Shown here: positions 26,129-37,541 of the stretch, piece by piece
How positions within the stretch are numbered: the first letter of the stretch is position 1
Layout of the letters: every line of letters begins with the position of its first letter
Assembly: GCA_009991425.1 (NCBI GenBank)
Contig: JAACWH010000042.1
Coordinates: forward strand, 1-48,553
DNA length: 48,553 nucleotides
Source of the DNA: Leptospira sp.
Lineage (GTDB): Bacteria > Spirochaetota > Leptospiria > Leptospirales > Leptospiraceae
Direction: 5' to 3'
Translations under genes and position numbers: made by a program
Notes under the pieces: model-generated
Seen by the model: the letters and a program-made list of their open reading frames with translations, nothing else
Told to the model about the DNA's origin: nothing
The model's database searches: none

Positions 26129-29086
26129 ATGGCAAAAAGAAATTTCCTAAAACTAATATATTCTGATTTTCTTATTGGTATTATTACTATTATTAGCGTT
26201 TGTATATTCTTGCAACAGCCTATAATTTCTGAAGAAGCAATCAAAAGAAAGATAGTTATAGGAACTTTTCAACCGTACAATTCAGATTTAAATCCTGATA
26301 TTCAAGAAACAATAAATAAGCAATTATCATTAGCATTTAGAGAAAATAATTATGAAGTATTTCAAAATGACAATTCAATCGAAACGAATCTTGATAAATA
26401 TAAATCTGATGATTCAGTTATTTATATAACAGGGAATTACAATAAATCATCTAATTCTACTTTAAACCTTTATTGTCAAATTTACGATCCAAATACAGGA
26501 TACATTATAGACGCAATTAATATTACAAATGAAATTCTTGATCTTGAAGGAATAACTCTTCCTGATAGCGAAACTAAAGAAGATGATGATAATAGTATCA
26601 TTTCTAAATTAGTCCCAAAAGTAGTTCTTCGTATTAAATTAAATGTTTCGAAAAAAGAAAAAAGAGAGAATATAAATGAATATATAATCTCTTCTCCAAT
26701 TTCAAAAGACATAAACTTTAAAATTAGAAAGGAAAATGTAGCAAAAGAAACTGAAGCTATATTTAAATTATTCGAGAACTATGAAGTTGTAACTGCAACA
26801 AGAACTAAATCTAAAATTAAGGAAACACCTGCAGCTGTATACGTAGTTACATCCCAAATGATTCAAGAAAGAGGGTATAGAACTTTGGTTGAAGCACTCA
26901 AAGATATTCCTGGTATTGACTTCCAACATACTTATGGAGTTTTTCCAGAATTAATTCACCAGAGAGGTTTAATTGGAGGAAACCAAAGAACACTTTTATA
27001 CGTCGATGGCTCACCAGATAATAATATAAATGAAAACGCAATGCTTGCAGGTAGTGTGAGATTTCCATTGAATAATGTGGAAAGAATTGAAGTAGTCTCA
27101 GGGCCAGCATCTGCGCTCTATGGTGCAAATGCCTTTAATGGTATTATCAATATAATAACAAAGGATGGTTCTAGTAATCCTGGTAATCATGTAGATTTAA
27201 CTTATGGTGCTTATGGTTCAAATCCTGGAAAATCTATGAGTTTTTCTGCGAGAGGAGTATCTTCAGGTGAAAATCCAATTTCTTATAGTGTAGGTGGTTA
27301 TTATTATAAAACAGCTGGGCCAAATTTTTCAAATATTAGAAATCTAAACCCACCAAACAATGGCGCAACAGATTCAAATAAAGATTATAATTATAACTTT
27401 GATCCCAATTATTATCTAGCAACTAAAGCATGTGGTGATACAACTTGTACACCAAACAGTAAATCAATTGGATATTTTTGGTCACCTACCTATAATAATT
27501 CGCAAGAAGATACTTATAATATCACTGCTAAATTTTCTAAAGGAGGATTAAGATTTCAGACTACAAATTGGCAATACAACCAAGGACAAGGAACATTTGC
27601 AAATGGAACTCAACAAATTGATACTAAAATCTCTGGATTCCGAACTGGTGACTATAGTGCCCGTAATTTGATAAGAGCTTATGGAGTGGCAAGTGGTATC
27701 TTAACAAATTCATATGTGGATAAAGATGGGAACGTAATTTCAAGTAACGGTATACAAGGTTTCACAGGAAGTGGATGGAATTTTCGAAGCAATAGTGCAT
27801 TAACGGGATATATATATAAGTTTAATGAAAAACTCAGCTTAGATAGTGAGGTAATTGTTCGAAATACAGAAGTATTAGAATCAAGTCATGAACAATATCC
27901 TAATACAAGTGGACCAGGAGCTTATTATCGACCTGGAGATGTAAATAATTCTAATTCATATGCACGTCAAGATACAGCCTATTGGGGTGAACAAAGATTA
28001 ACATGGAATCCTACTTCTAATATAACAGGAATATATGGAATCTCAGCTAGGCACTTTATAGTAGCAAAAGATTACGGTTCGAATGAAATATTTACATATA
28101 CAAATTATGCGATATTTGTTCAACAATCGATTCGACCTGTAAGTAAAATACAATTATCAGCAGGGTACAGAAGAGATTATATTACTACTTATGGCTATAC
28201 TAGCAATCCAAGGTTAAGTCTTGTTTATAGTGCAACAAATAATTTAACATTTAAATTACTTTCAGGCTCCGCATTTCGAGAACCGTCTGTACAAGAACTT
28301 TTTTCGCAGACTCCACAAAGAAAACCTAACCCAAATCTATCACCTGAAAAATTACAATCTCTTGAGCTTGGTGCGAATTATAGATTTCTTAGAAATTATT
28401 TTATCTCAGCTCAAGCTTATTACAATAAAGTTACAAATATGATTTTACAAGTTCAAACAACTGATAGATCAACTATAAATGGAATTAGTTCTACTGAGCC
28501 TTGGCTTCAAAATCAAAATATCGGTAAGGCTAATGTATATGGATTCGAATTAGACTCATCCGCAACAATCCTCAAAAATTTAAATTTAACAGCTAATTAT
28601 ACCTATGCTAAAGGTGAATACTATGACTTGCCTGCAAGTCTTGATACTTCGCCCTCAACTGCTGGTAGACTTGGAGCAAATTATTCAAATGATATAATTA
28701 CAGCTCTCTACGAGAATATTTATGGTTCAAGTACAAGCCCAAGAAAAGGTTCAATTCCAAACATAGCTCCTCACAAAATAAATGCGGGTATAACTTATTA
28801 TCTTATTAAAAATCTGAGTTTTTACCTTGGTGTAAATTATGTTGATGTCCGAAGAACTATTGCTACTAACCCTGAGGCTACAGTACCTGGATATAAGATG
28901 GTAAAAATAAATATTCGATGGGAGGATTTCTATAAACCAGGAATGTATATGCAATTGACTATCAATAATTTAACGAATGAACAATTTTTCGATCCAGGAA
29001 TTAGAAGTGCTACAGGAGGGTATTATCCAACCCAACATCCTCTGGAAACAAGAAATATCTGGTTCACCTTAGGTTATAAATTCTAA
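26129..29086 (+). CDS. TonB-dependent outer-membrane receptor with extra N-terminal domain
   Basis: A 985-residue outer-membrane importer. After a signal segment ('FLIGIITIISVCIFLQQ'), residues about 35-170 form an additional periplasmic domain ('KIVIGTFQPYNSDLNPDIQE') resembling FlgO/CsgG-type or TolB-N folds. The plug starts near residue 212 ('YEVVTATRTKSKIKETPAAV', then 'RIEVVSGPASALYGANAFNG'), and the beta-barrel runs to a terminal aromatic 'WFTLGYKF'. Ligand unknown: siderophore, haem, vitamin or sugar are all possible, and no partner transport genes are adjacent. No TonB box is obvious. An AT-rich palindrome separates it from convergent pgi. Confidence 0.88.
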   Translation: MAKRNFLKLIYSDFLIGIITIISVCIFLQQPIISEEAIKRKIVIGTFQPYNSDLNPDIQETINKQLSLAFRENNYEVFQNDNSIETNLDKYKSDDSVIYITGNYNKSSNSTLNLYCQIYDPNTGYIIDAINITNEILDLEGITLPDSETKEDDDNSIISKLVPKVVLRIKLNVSKKEKRENINEYIISSPISKDINFKIRKENVAKETEAIFKLFENYEVVTATRTKSKIKETPAAVYVVTSQMIQERGYRTLVEALKDIPGIDFQHTYGVFPELIHQRGLIGGNQRTLLYVDGSPDNNINENAMLAGSVRFPLNNVERIEVVSGPASALYGANAFNGIINIITKDGSSNPGNHVDLTYGAYGSNPGKSMSFSARGVSSGENPISYSVGGYYYKTAGPNFSNIRNLNPPNNGATDSNKDYNYNFDPNYYLATKACGDTTCTPNSKSIGYFWSPTYNNSQEDTYNITAKFSKGGLRFQTTNWQYNQGQGTFANGTQQIDTKISGFRTGDYSARNLIRAYGVASGILTNSYVDKDGNVISSNGIQGFTGSGWNFRSNSALTGYIYKFNEKLSLDSEVIVRNTEVLESSHEQYPNTSGPGAYYRPGDVNNSNSYARQDTAYWGEQRLTWNPTSNITGIYGISARHFIVAKDYGSNEIFTYTNYAIFVQQSIRPVSKIQLSAGYRRDYITTYGYTSNPRLSLVYSATNNLTFKLLSGSAFREPSVQELFSQTPQRKPNPNLSPEKLQSLELGANYRFLRNYFISAQAYYNKVTNMILQVQTTDRSTINGISSTEPWLQNQNIGKANVYGFELDSSATILKNLNLTANYTYAKGEYYDLPASLDTSPSTAGRLGANYSNDIITALYENIYGSSTSPRKGSIPNIAPHKINAGITYYLIKNLSFYLGVNYVDVRRTIATNPEATVPGYKMVKINIRWEDFYKPGMYMQLTINNLTNEQFFDPGIRSATGGYYPTQHPLETRNIWFTLGYKF

Positions 29087-29111
29087 TAGTCCAAATACAT
29101 TTTAAGTTTAA

Positions 29112-29127
29112 ATTTTATTAATAAAAT
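29112..29127. terminator. AT-rich palindrome between convergent genes
   Basis: ATTTTATTAATAAAAT is a perfect 16-bp palindrome in the 47-bp gap between the TonB receptor and pgi, whose 3' ends face it. It may work as a weak bidirectional terminator. Confidence 0.35.
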
Positions 29128-29133
29128 AGATAA

Positions 29134-30474
29134 TTATTCTTTTAACTTGTTTTCAATAGCTGCTTTTTTTTCTTCAAATCCTTTCTTACCTAGTAAAGCG
29201 AACATATTGTTCTTATAATCTTCTACTCCTGGCTGATCAAAAGGATTTACATTTAACATATAACCTGAAATTCCACATGTAAACTCAAAGAAATAAATTA
29301 ACTGTCCAAGATAGAATTCATCAAGCTTAGGAACAACTAATTCTAGACATGGTACTTCTCCATCAGAATGAGCAACTAATGTTCCTAAAGTAGCCTTACT
29401 ACCTACCCAAGAGAGATTTTTACCATTTAAGTAATTCAATCCATCTAGATCCCCTTCTCTTTCTCCTAAGGTAATATCTTTCTTAGGTTCATTGAAGCTA
29501 ACGACTGTTTCAAATAGAATTCTTTCCCCGTCTTGAATGTATTGCCCCATAGAATGTAAATCCGTAGTGAGATCAACACTAGCCGGGAAAATTCCCTTGT
29601 GACCCTTACCTTCACTTTCCCCATACAATTGCTTCCACCATTCTGAGAAAAAATGAAAAGATGGATTATAATTAACAAGTATTTCTACCTTTTTCCCTAA
29701 TTGGTAGATGGAATTTCTATAAGTGGCATACTTCATTGCTAGGTTTTTACTAGGATCTGTCTCTGAAATTAATTCCTTTCGCATCTGTTTAGCTCCTTCA
29801 ACGAGCTTAGTAATGTCTACGCCAGCAATAGCTATCGGTAATAGTCCAACTGGAGTAAGAACAGAATAGCGACCACCTACATCATCAGGAATTATAAATG
29901 TTTTAAATCCATATTCATCAGAAAATTTCTTTAAGGCTCCCTTAGATGAATCTGTAGTTGCAAATACTCTTTGTTTGGTGCCTTCCTTTCCATATTTCTT
30001 TTCTAATAAGCTTAGTAATAAGCGAAAGGCAACAGCTGGTTCAGTAGTTGTCCCAGATTTTGAGATAACGTTTACTGAGAACTCTTTATCCTCTAAAAAT
30101 TCTATTAAGTGATTATGATAGTCTGCATCCAAATGATGTCCCGCATAAATAATTTTAATAGAATCTTCACTATAAACCTCAAAAGGATTTTGAATTGCTT
30201 CTATAACTGCACGTGCTCCTAAATAAGAACCACCAATACCGACTATGATGAGAAATTTAGAATGTTTCTTAATTTTTGAAGCAATCTCCTTATAAGAATC
30301 CAAGTCCGAATTTTGGATTTGTTCAGGTAAATCTATCCAACCCAAATAGTCATTCCCAGCACCTTTTTTAGAAAGTAAGAGTTCATGCGCAGATTGAGAT
30401 GATTTTTGATTCTTGGACAATGATTCAGAGTTAAGGAAACGATCAGAAAAACGAGTATTTAGACTTATATTCAT
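29134..30474 (-). CDS. pgi: glucose-6-phosphate isomerase
   Basis: Interconverts glucose-6-phosphate and fructose-6-phosphate. Family signatures are 'IIVGIGGSYLGARAVIEAI', 'VISKSGTTTEPAVAFRLL' (phosphate-binding loop), 'DDVGGRYSVLTPVGLLPIA' (PGI signature 1), and 'NPFDQPGVEDYKNNMF' near the C-terminus. At 446 residues it matches the short bacterial form. It is divergent from galK, so central sugar genes sit together. No unusual residue is seen. Confidence 0.97.
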   Translation of the reverse strand: MNISLNTRFSDRFLNSESLSKNQKSSQSAHELLLSKKGAGNDYLGWIDLPEQIQNSDLDSYKEIASKIKKHSKFLIIVGIGGSYLGARAVIEAIQNPFEVYSEDSIKIIYAGHHLDADYHNHLIEFLEDKEFSVNVISKSGTTTEPAVAFRLLLSLLEKKYGKEGTKQRVFATTDSSKGALKKFSDEYGFKTFIIPDDVGGRYSVLTPVGLLPIAIAGVDITKLVEGAKQMRKELISETDPSKNLAMKYATYRNSIYQLGKKVEILVNYNPSFHFFSEWWKQLYGESEGKGHKGIFPASVDLTTDLHSMGQYIQDGERILFETVVSFNEPKKDITLGEREGDLDGLNYLNGKNLSWVGSKATLGTLVAHSDGEVPCLELVVPKLDEFYLGQLIYFFEFTCGISGYMLNVNPFDQPGVEDYKNNMFALLGKKGFEEKKAAIENKLKE

Positions 30475-30567
30475 CTTCTCAAGTTAAACAGATTATAAGT
30501 AGAATTTCAATAAAAATACTTCTTTTTCTTCTTTTCAAATTACTATGATTTTGATTATTTTAAGAAC

Positions 30568-31707
30568 GTGGATGACTCTTTCTACAGACAATTTGGAAGT
30601 CCCGAGAAACCAGCTCGGAAATTTTCAGCCCCAGCACGTATCAATATTATTGGCGAACATGTGGATTATTTAGGTGGAATCGTACTTCCAGCTGCAATAG
30701 ATTTTTCTATTGATATTATGATTCGACCTAATTCATCAAACACTTACAGATTCTATTCTGAAAACTTTAATTCACTTACCCAAGTTAATGATATAGTTAA
30801 AGTGGAAAAACATACATGGATCAATTATATTTTAGGTGTAATTGATCAATTACAGAAAAGGAAATTTTCTATTCCAGGTTTTGATCTTTCTCTGAATGGG
30901 AATATACCTCAGGGAGCTGGACTTTCATCATCTGCCGCTTTGGAAGTTGTTCTAACCTATGCATTATCGAAAATCTATAAACTAGATCTAAATAGAACTG
31001 ATATTGCTTTAATAGGTCAGGCTGCTGAGAATGAATTCGTAGGCACGAAATGTGGAATTATGGATCAATTTATTATTTCTAGAGGAAAAAAGAACAATTG
31101 TATCTCACTGAACACTGACACACTTGAATATTCCTATCATGAATTCGATTTAGAAGATAAAGAATTCTATTTGATTCAATCTAATGTTAAACACTCTCTT
31201 AAAGATTCAGCATACAATACTAGAAGAGAAGAATGTGAATCTGCTTTAGCAAAAATTCAAAAAATCTACCCAAAAATTCAAAACCTTTATGACTTAGCAG
31301 ATGATTTTGATATCTCAAGTGTTTCTCTCACATTAAATGAAAAGAAACGATTACAACATGTACTTTCTGAAAAGCTTAGAACTCAGAACACAATTGCAGG
31401 ACTGATCACTAAAAACTTCCAATTAGTAGGACAATGTTTGTATGAATGCCATTGGTCCTTGTCAAAAAATTTTGAAGTTTCCTGCCCCGAGACTGATTTT
31501 ATAGTAGAAACACTACAAAAGGAATCTATAATAGGAGCTAGAATGATTGGCGGAGGCTTCGGGGGATGTGTTTTGGTTCTAGATAACAAAGAATCCAATA
31601 AAAACTACAAGATCGAGCTAACTAATTCTTACAGAAAAATGTTTAACAAGGATTTATCATTCTATCAGTTTTCTATCAGTAATGGTGTTCATGAGGTTGG
31701 TATCTAA
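30568..31707 (+). CDS. galK: galactokinase
   Basis: A GHMP kinase that phosphorylates galactose at C1. It has the galactokinase signature 'ARINIIGEHVDYLGGIVLPA' (sugar-binding), the ATP loop 'PQGAGLSSSAALEV', the catalytic region 'GTKCGIMDQFI', and 'GARMIGGGFGGCVLVL'. Length 379 residues is normal. No ATG is in frame, so GTG at 30568 is taken as the start with only a weak ribosome site. No galT or galE is next to it. A related sugar such as N-acetylgalactosamine cannot be excluded. The STAS gene starts 2 bp after its stop. Confidence 0.9.
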   Translation: MDDSFYRQFGSPEKPARKFSAPARINIIGEHVDYLGGIVLPAAIDFSIDIMIRPNSSNTYRFYSENFNSLTQVNDIVKVEKHTWINYILGVIDQLQKRKFSIPGFDLSLNGNIPQGAGLSSSAALEVVLTYALSKIYKLDLNRTDIALIGQAAENEFVGTKCGIMDQFIISRGKKNNCISLNTDTLEYSYHEFDLEDKEFYLIQSNVKHSLKDSAYNTRREECESALAKIQKIYPKIQNLYDLADDFDISSVSLTLNEKKRLQHVLSEKLRTQNTIAGLITKNFQLVGQCLYECHWSLSKNFEVSCPETDFIVETLQKESIIGARMIGGGFGGCVLVLDNKESNKNYKIELTNSYRKMFNKDLSFYQFSISNGVHEVGI

Positions 31708-31709
31708 AT

Positions 31710-32105
31710 TTGGAAACTATAGTCGAATTAGATGCTGGCGAAATGCAAATTTTAAAAATTCTTGGAGCTGATTCTGAACTTAGCAAAGAAGAGACAGTAG
31801 TTGTAAAAATTACTGGTGAAATAAATTTATATAGTTCCCAACATATTAAAGAATATATCGAGACACAGCTTAATGAGGGTAAAAATATCTTTTTTATAGA
31901 ATTGAGTGATGTTAGTTATATAGATTCATCTGGATTGGGAGTCTTTCTAGGCATTCACTCTAAAATATATAAATCAGGCGGAGGCATACTTCTATGCTCC
32001 CCGTCAACAAAGGTGAATTATGTACTTGAACTAACAAAGCTTAGAGGGTTATTAAATGTTTTTGATTCATTAGAAGATGCCTTTGAATCAATTAAGAATA
32101 AATAA
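31710..32105 (+). CDS. STAS-domain anti-sigma factor antagonist
   Basis: A 131-residue STAS protein with the canonical phosphorylation loop 'VSYIDSSGLGVFLGI', where the second Ser is the expected phospho-site. It probably switches an anti-sigma factor or serine kinase partner. TTG 31710 begins 2 bp after galK; an ATG at 31743 ('MQILKILG') is the alternative start. A GAGG sits 13 bp before the TTG, inside the end of galK. No kinase or phosphatase partner is adjacent. Confidence 0.85.
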   Translation: METIVELDAGEMQILKILGADSELSKEETVVVKITGEINLYSSQHIKEYIETQLNEGKNIFFIELSDVSYIDSSGLGVFLGIHSKIYKSGGGILLCSPSTKVNYVLELTKLRGLLNVFDSLEDAFESIKNK

Positions 32106-32133
32106 TTTTACTTAATTTCTTCGAACCTATCAA

Positions 32134-32153
32134 GATTTTGAAAAATCAAAATC
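32134..32153 (+). terminator. possible galK-STAS terminator
   Basis: GATTTTGA (32134-32141) and TCAAAATC (32146-32153) form a perfect stem with an AAAA loop 29 bp after the STAS stop. There is no immediate T-run; a T-rich stretch follows at about 32158-32170. Confidence 0.4.
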
Positions 32154-32205
32154 ACTTGTATTTGCTTTTTCCATAGTTTAAATTCCAATTTACAAACTTA
32201 ATACG

Positions 32206-32238
32206 AATATTCAGTACACTTAGAATGCACTGAATATT
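32206..32238. terminator. hairpin between convergent STAS gene and fadH
   Basis: AATATTCAGT (32206-32215) pairs perfectly with ACTGAATATT (32229-32238) over a 13-base loop. It lies 17 bp beyond the fadH stop and could terminate either strand, though T-runs are short. Confidence 0.5.
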
Positions 32239-32254
32239 TCGTTGTATCAAAAAA

Positions 32255-34279
<2,025 letters not shown>

Positions 34280-35143
34280 TTAGAAATATGTTGGAAAAAT
34301 TGTTTTTAATTTACTAACTTGCTCTGGATTTCTTTTCTCTGGAGCAGTGAGGATGGAAAATTTAGTTGAACCTACTAAAGAATAATCATCCCCATTTCCA
34401 AGAGATGGAATAAGAGCTGAAAGAAGTTTCTTAGCATTTTCTGCATTTTTAGTTAAATTTGCTATTACCATTTCAACAGTAACATGCTCCTCATCTTCTC
34501 TCCAGCAATCATAATCCGTAGACATACATACCATTTGATAGGCAATCTCTGCTTCACGTGCAAGTTTGGATTCAGGAAGAACCGACATGTTGATAATATC
34601 AGCTCCCCAAGCTCGATACATATGAGATTCTGCTCGGGTAGAAAAAAGTGGACCTTCCATACAAACAAGTGTTTTGTCCATATGAATTTTCATTCCAATC
34701 TTTGTAGCGGTCTCGTTGATTCTATTTGCTAAACTTTTGGAAAAAGGATCAGCAAATGGAGCATGAGCAACAATTCCATTTTCAAAAAAAGTAGAAGGTC
34801 GTGCTTTGGTTCGATCAATGATTTGAGATGGAAGCACAAAATCCAAAGGCGGGATTTCTTCTCTTAAAGAACCCACCGAAGAGAAAGAAACTATCTCTTC
34901 CACTCCTAAATTTTTTAAGGCAGCAATATTTGCTTGTGCTGGAATTTCAGAAGGTGAAAGGAAATGACCTCTTCCATGTCTTGGTAAAAATGCGATTAAT
35001 TTATCTTTGAACTTTCCAATTGTTATAGAATCTGATGGTTTACCCCAGGCAGTGTCTGGGTGTATTTCTTCTATAATCTCCATCCCATCGAGCGAATACA
35101 AGCCTGTTCCACCAATGACTCCAATCTTTACTTTCTCTTTCAT
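34280..35143 (-). CDS. mtnP: S-methyl-5'-thioadenosine phosphorylase
   Basis: Cleaves methylthioadenosine (from polyamine synthesis and other SAM reactions) to adenine and methylthioribose-1-phosphate. Signatures are 'IGVIGGTGLYSLDGM' (phosphate loop), 'LPRHGRGHFLSPSEIPAQAN', 'CMEGPLFSTRAESHMYR' and 'NMSVLPESKLAREAEIAY', with Asp residues in 'STDYDCW' matching the MTA/adenine-binding pair of MTAP over PNP. Length 287 is standard. It is the first gene of a two-gene unit with fadH and divergent from the DUF4139 gene. Confidence 0.92.
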   Translation of the reverse strand: MKEKVKIGVIGGTGLYSLDGMEIIEEIHPDTAWGKPSDSITIGKFKDKLIAFLPRHGRGHFLSPSEIPAQANIAALKNLGVEEIVSFSSVGSLREEIPPLDFVLPSQIIDRTKARPSTFFENGIVAHAPFADPFSKSLANRINETATKIGMKIHMDKTLVCMEGPLFSTRAESHMYRAWGADIINMSVLPESKLAREAEIAYQMVCMSTDYDCWREDEEHVTVEMVIANLTKNAENAKKLLSALIPSLGNGDDYSLVGSTKFSILTAPEKRNPEQVSKLKTIFPTYF

Positions 35144-35166
35144 AGGGACAAATTAGAGCGAGCTTT

Positions 35167-35196
35167 TTGGATTGCATTCGTTTTTTCATCTATAGA
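35167..35196 (+). promoter_or_regulatory. promoter of the DUF4139 gene
   Basis: TTGGAT (35167-35172) and TATAGA (35191-35196) are separated by 18 bp in the divergent gap after mtnP, placing the RNA start near 35203, just before a GGGAG ribosome site. Confidence 0.4.
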
Positions 35197-35220
35197 ATGG
35201 AGTCAGGGAGTTTAATATAC

Positions 35221-36639
35221 ATGAATCAATTTAAAATTATACCGACGGTCTTATTTCTTTTACTCTTTGTTGTGGATTCTAGTTTCCCTTATGAGACAAG
35301 TTCTTCAGATAAAAGAAAATCCGTTTCAGTTACAATCTATAATGGTGGTATGGGTTTAGTTAGAGAAGTTCGCTCTGTAAACCTCTCAAAAGGTAGAACG
35401 ACTCTTAGATATCAGGATGTTGCCTCATCCATTTTACCTCAAACAGTAAGAGTGAAACCCACCAAAGATTCTAAAGGCTTCTCAGTCTACGAACAAAATT
35501 ATGAATACGATCTTATTTCGGAACAAAGACTTCTTGAAAAATATGTAGGTAGAGAAGTAACTCTTTACAAAATGAACCCTACAACTGGCGAAGAGACAGC
35601 GATCAAAGCTAAACTAATCGCTTATAACAATGGACCAGTATTTCAAATCGGTAAAGATATTTCACTCGGCTATCCAGGTCGAGTAGTTGTTTCTTCCATT
35701 CCTGAGAACCTTTTTGCAAAACCCACTTTAGTGTGGGAATTAGAATCTGATTCCGAGACTGAGAAAACTCTAGAAGTAACCTACCAAACAGGTGGAATGA
35801 ATTGGTCTGCTGATTATAATCTGAACTTAAATGATAAAGAAAACTCTGCTGGCTTACAATCATGGGTTACATTGAGCAATTCTAGTGGAACAGCATTTGA
35901 GAAAGCAACCTTACAATTAGTAGCTGGCAAAGTTCAATTAGTTACAAACCGTCCAACATATGCTACTAAAAATACTTATAAACTTTCATCACGAGCTATG
36001 GAATCAGCTGCACCAGAATTCAACCAGGAGAATCTTGCTGATTACTATTTGTACACTTTGGATCAACCAACAACAATAGGTTCCAACCAGACCAAGCAAG
36101 TTCAGCTTTTCGATAAAAATGGTCTCAGTGTTGAGAAAAAATATATCTTTGAAAATCTTCCTATGAACTCAGGTAATGAAAAGAATTTTAATAACGCAAC
36201 TGTTCGTTATGATATTCAGAACACTAAGAAAAATGCACTTGGAATTCCATTGCCTATGGGAACCTTTCGAATTTTTAAAGCAGATTCTAAAGGCAGACAA
36301 CAACTATTAGGTGAAGATTCCATCGACCACACACCCAATGATGAATGGATAAAAGTAAGCACTGGAAAAGCATTCGATGTAGTAGCAAATGGCAAGCAAA
36401 TGTCCTACGAAGCATTCAAGCTTTCCAATGGCTACAAAGCAAGTTATGAAGTTGAATTACGCAATCGCAAGAAGGAAGATATCACTGTAAGACTTTATGC
36501 TAATACTTATGGCGAATGGAAAATTACTGACAACTCACACAAGTTTGAAAAGGAATCTTCAAGCAAAGTTTATTTTGATGTAAAGCTCCCAGCTGGAAAA
36601 GTGGAAAAGATTCGTTATTCAGTGGAGAACAAATACTAA
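35221..36639 (+). CDS. secreted DUF4139-like protein
   Basis: A 472-residue protein with a signal peptide ('FKIIPTVLFLLLFVVDSSF') and a mature part resembling the DUF4139 / mucoidy-inhibitor family: 'SVTIYNGGMGLVREVRSVNL' at the start, 'VTYQTGGMNWSADYNLNL' in the middle, and 'YEVELRNRKKEDITVRLY' near the end, the usual beta-rich layout. Function is not known for the family. ATG 35221 is chosen over an upstream TTG at 35167 because the signal peptide starts here and GGGAG lies about 10 bp before it. It stands alone between mtnP and a terminator. Confidence 0.75.
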   Translation: MNQFKIIPTVLFLLLFVVDSSFPYETSSSDKRKSVSVTIYNGGMGLVREVRSVNLSKGRTTLRYQDVASSILPQTVRVKPTKDSKGFSVYEQNYEYDLISEQRLLEKYVGREVTLYKMNPTTGEETAIKAKLIAYNNGPVFQIGKDISLGYPGRVVVSSIPENLFAKPTLVWELESDSETEKTLEVTYQTGGMNWSADYNLNLNDKENSAGLQSWVTLSNSSGTAFEKATLQLVAGKVQLVTNRPTYATKNTYKLSSRAMESAAPEFNQENLADYYLYTLDQPTTIGSNQTKQVQLFDKNGLSVEKKYIFENLPMNSGNEKNFNNATVRYDIQNTKKNALGIPLPMGTFRIFKADSKGRQQLLGEDSIDHTPNDEWIKVSTGKAFDVVANGKQMSYEAFKLSNGYKASYEVELRNRKKEDITVRLYANTYGEWKITDNSHKFEKESSSKVYFDVKLPAGKVEKIRYSVENKY

Positions 36640-36699
36640 TCTCAGACTTTATACCTAAGTATTTAAGAATTTGTATTTGTTTAGTAAAATAAGTAAAAC

Positions 36700-36738
36700 T
36701 GCTCTACTTAAAAAGAAAATTCAAAATTAAGTAGAGCA
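36700..36738. terminator. bidirectional terminator, 12-bp perfect stem
   Basis: TGCTCTACTTAA (36700-36711) pairs perfectly with TTAAGTAGAGCA (36727-36738) over a 15-base loop, with TTTT after it on the minus strand. It lies between the convergent DUF4139 and DUF423 genes. Confidence 0.75.
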
Positions 36739-36765
36739 ATCTTTATTGATTTTAGGACAAAGTAA

Positions 36766-37146
36766 TTATTTGCGATAGGAAAAAGCGACTAAAATCCAAG
36801 CTACAATAAAACTTAGACCACCGATGGGCGTAATCGCTCCCAGAATTCTAATTTCTGTTATAGCAAGAAGATACAAACTCCCTGAAAAAATAAGAATTCC
36901 AAAACTCACGTACCAGGCAGAAATTTGTAATAATTTCAATTTGTTCTCTTCGATACTTTCATTGCTTAAGAGATGAGCAATATAAAGCAAAAGAAAGGTA
37001 TGGTAAAAATGGTATTTGCTGGCAGTTTCAAAAACTTTTACCATATCTGGTGAAAGAATTCCTCTTAAAGCATGTGCTCCGAAGGCTCCTATACCAACTG
37101 CCAAAGCTCCAAATATTGCTGCTACTAAAGTCCAACGAAATCTCAT
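36766..37146 (-). CDS. DUF423 family membrane protein
   Basis: A 126-residue protein of about four membrane helices. 'AAIFGALAVGIGAFGAHALR' at the N-terminus and 'ITPIGGLSFIVAWILVAFSY' at the C-terminus are the DUF423 (YgdD-like) hallmarks, with 'YHFYHTFLLL' between. The family is widespread, inner-membrane, and of unknown function. The gene stands alone, divergent from the zinc-ribbon gene with 46 bp between starts. Confidence 0.9.
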   Translation of the reverse strand: MRFRWTLVAAIFGALAVGIGAFGAHALRGILSPDMVKVFETASKYHFYHTFLLLYIAHLLSNESIEENKLKLLQISAWYVSFGILIFSGSLYLLAITEIRILGAITPIGGLSFIVAWILVAFSYRK

Positions 37147-37192
37147 AATTTCCTAGTTGACAGGTTCATTTGTTTGCGTCTAGCATTAAGGT

Positions 37193-37528
37193 ATGAAAAT
37201 GGAAGATTCTTCCCGCACAAAATTTGTTCGAGTTTGGTCACAGCTGCAAGTAGATGATGTAAAAAAGCATATGCTTTATGTGGATGATCTCTATGGAACT
37301 TGTGGCAATTGCAAAAGACTGGGCTTGAATTATCTGAAAGATAAATCCTGTCCTGAATGTAAGACTATTTTCAAATACATGGCTACTAATTCTAAAAATC
37401 CAGCAGATGTTGCCAAGCTACTAACTCGTATAGAAAAAGAAAATATCCAGCTAACAATGATTGATCGAGATGATTTTGAAAGATCCAATGCCTCTGATGC
37501 CGCAAAGAATCTTTTTAAGAAATTATAG
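37193..37528 (+). CDS. small zinc-ribbon protein, unknown function
   Basis: A 111-residue soluble protein with two CxxC pairs ('GTCGNCKRLGL' and 'KSCPECKTIFK', about residues 36-58), forming a likely zinc ribbon. The C-terminus is helical and charged. I do not recognise the family. ATG codons at 37193 and 37199 are both usable. It ends 13 bp before the 3' end of the convergent gene at 37542. Binding to nucleic acid or protein is possible. Confidence 0.65.
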   Translation: MKMEDSSRTKFVRVWSQLQVDDVKKHMLYVDDLYGTCGNCKRLGLNYLKDKSCPECKTIFKYMATNSKNPADVAKLLTRIEKENIQLTMIDRDDFERSNASDAAKNLFKKL

Positions 37529-37541
37529 AAGTTAAGAATTT

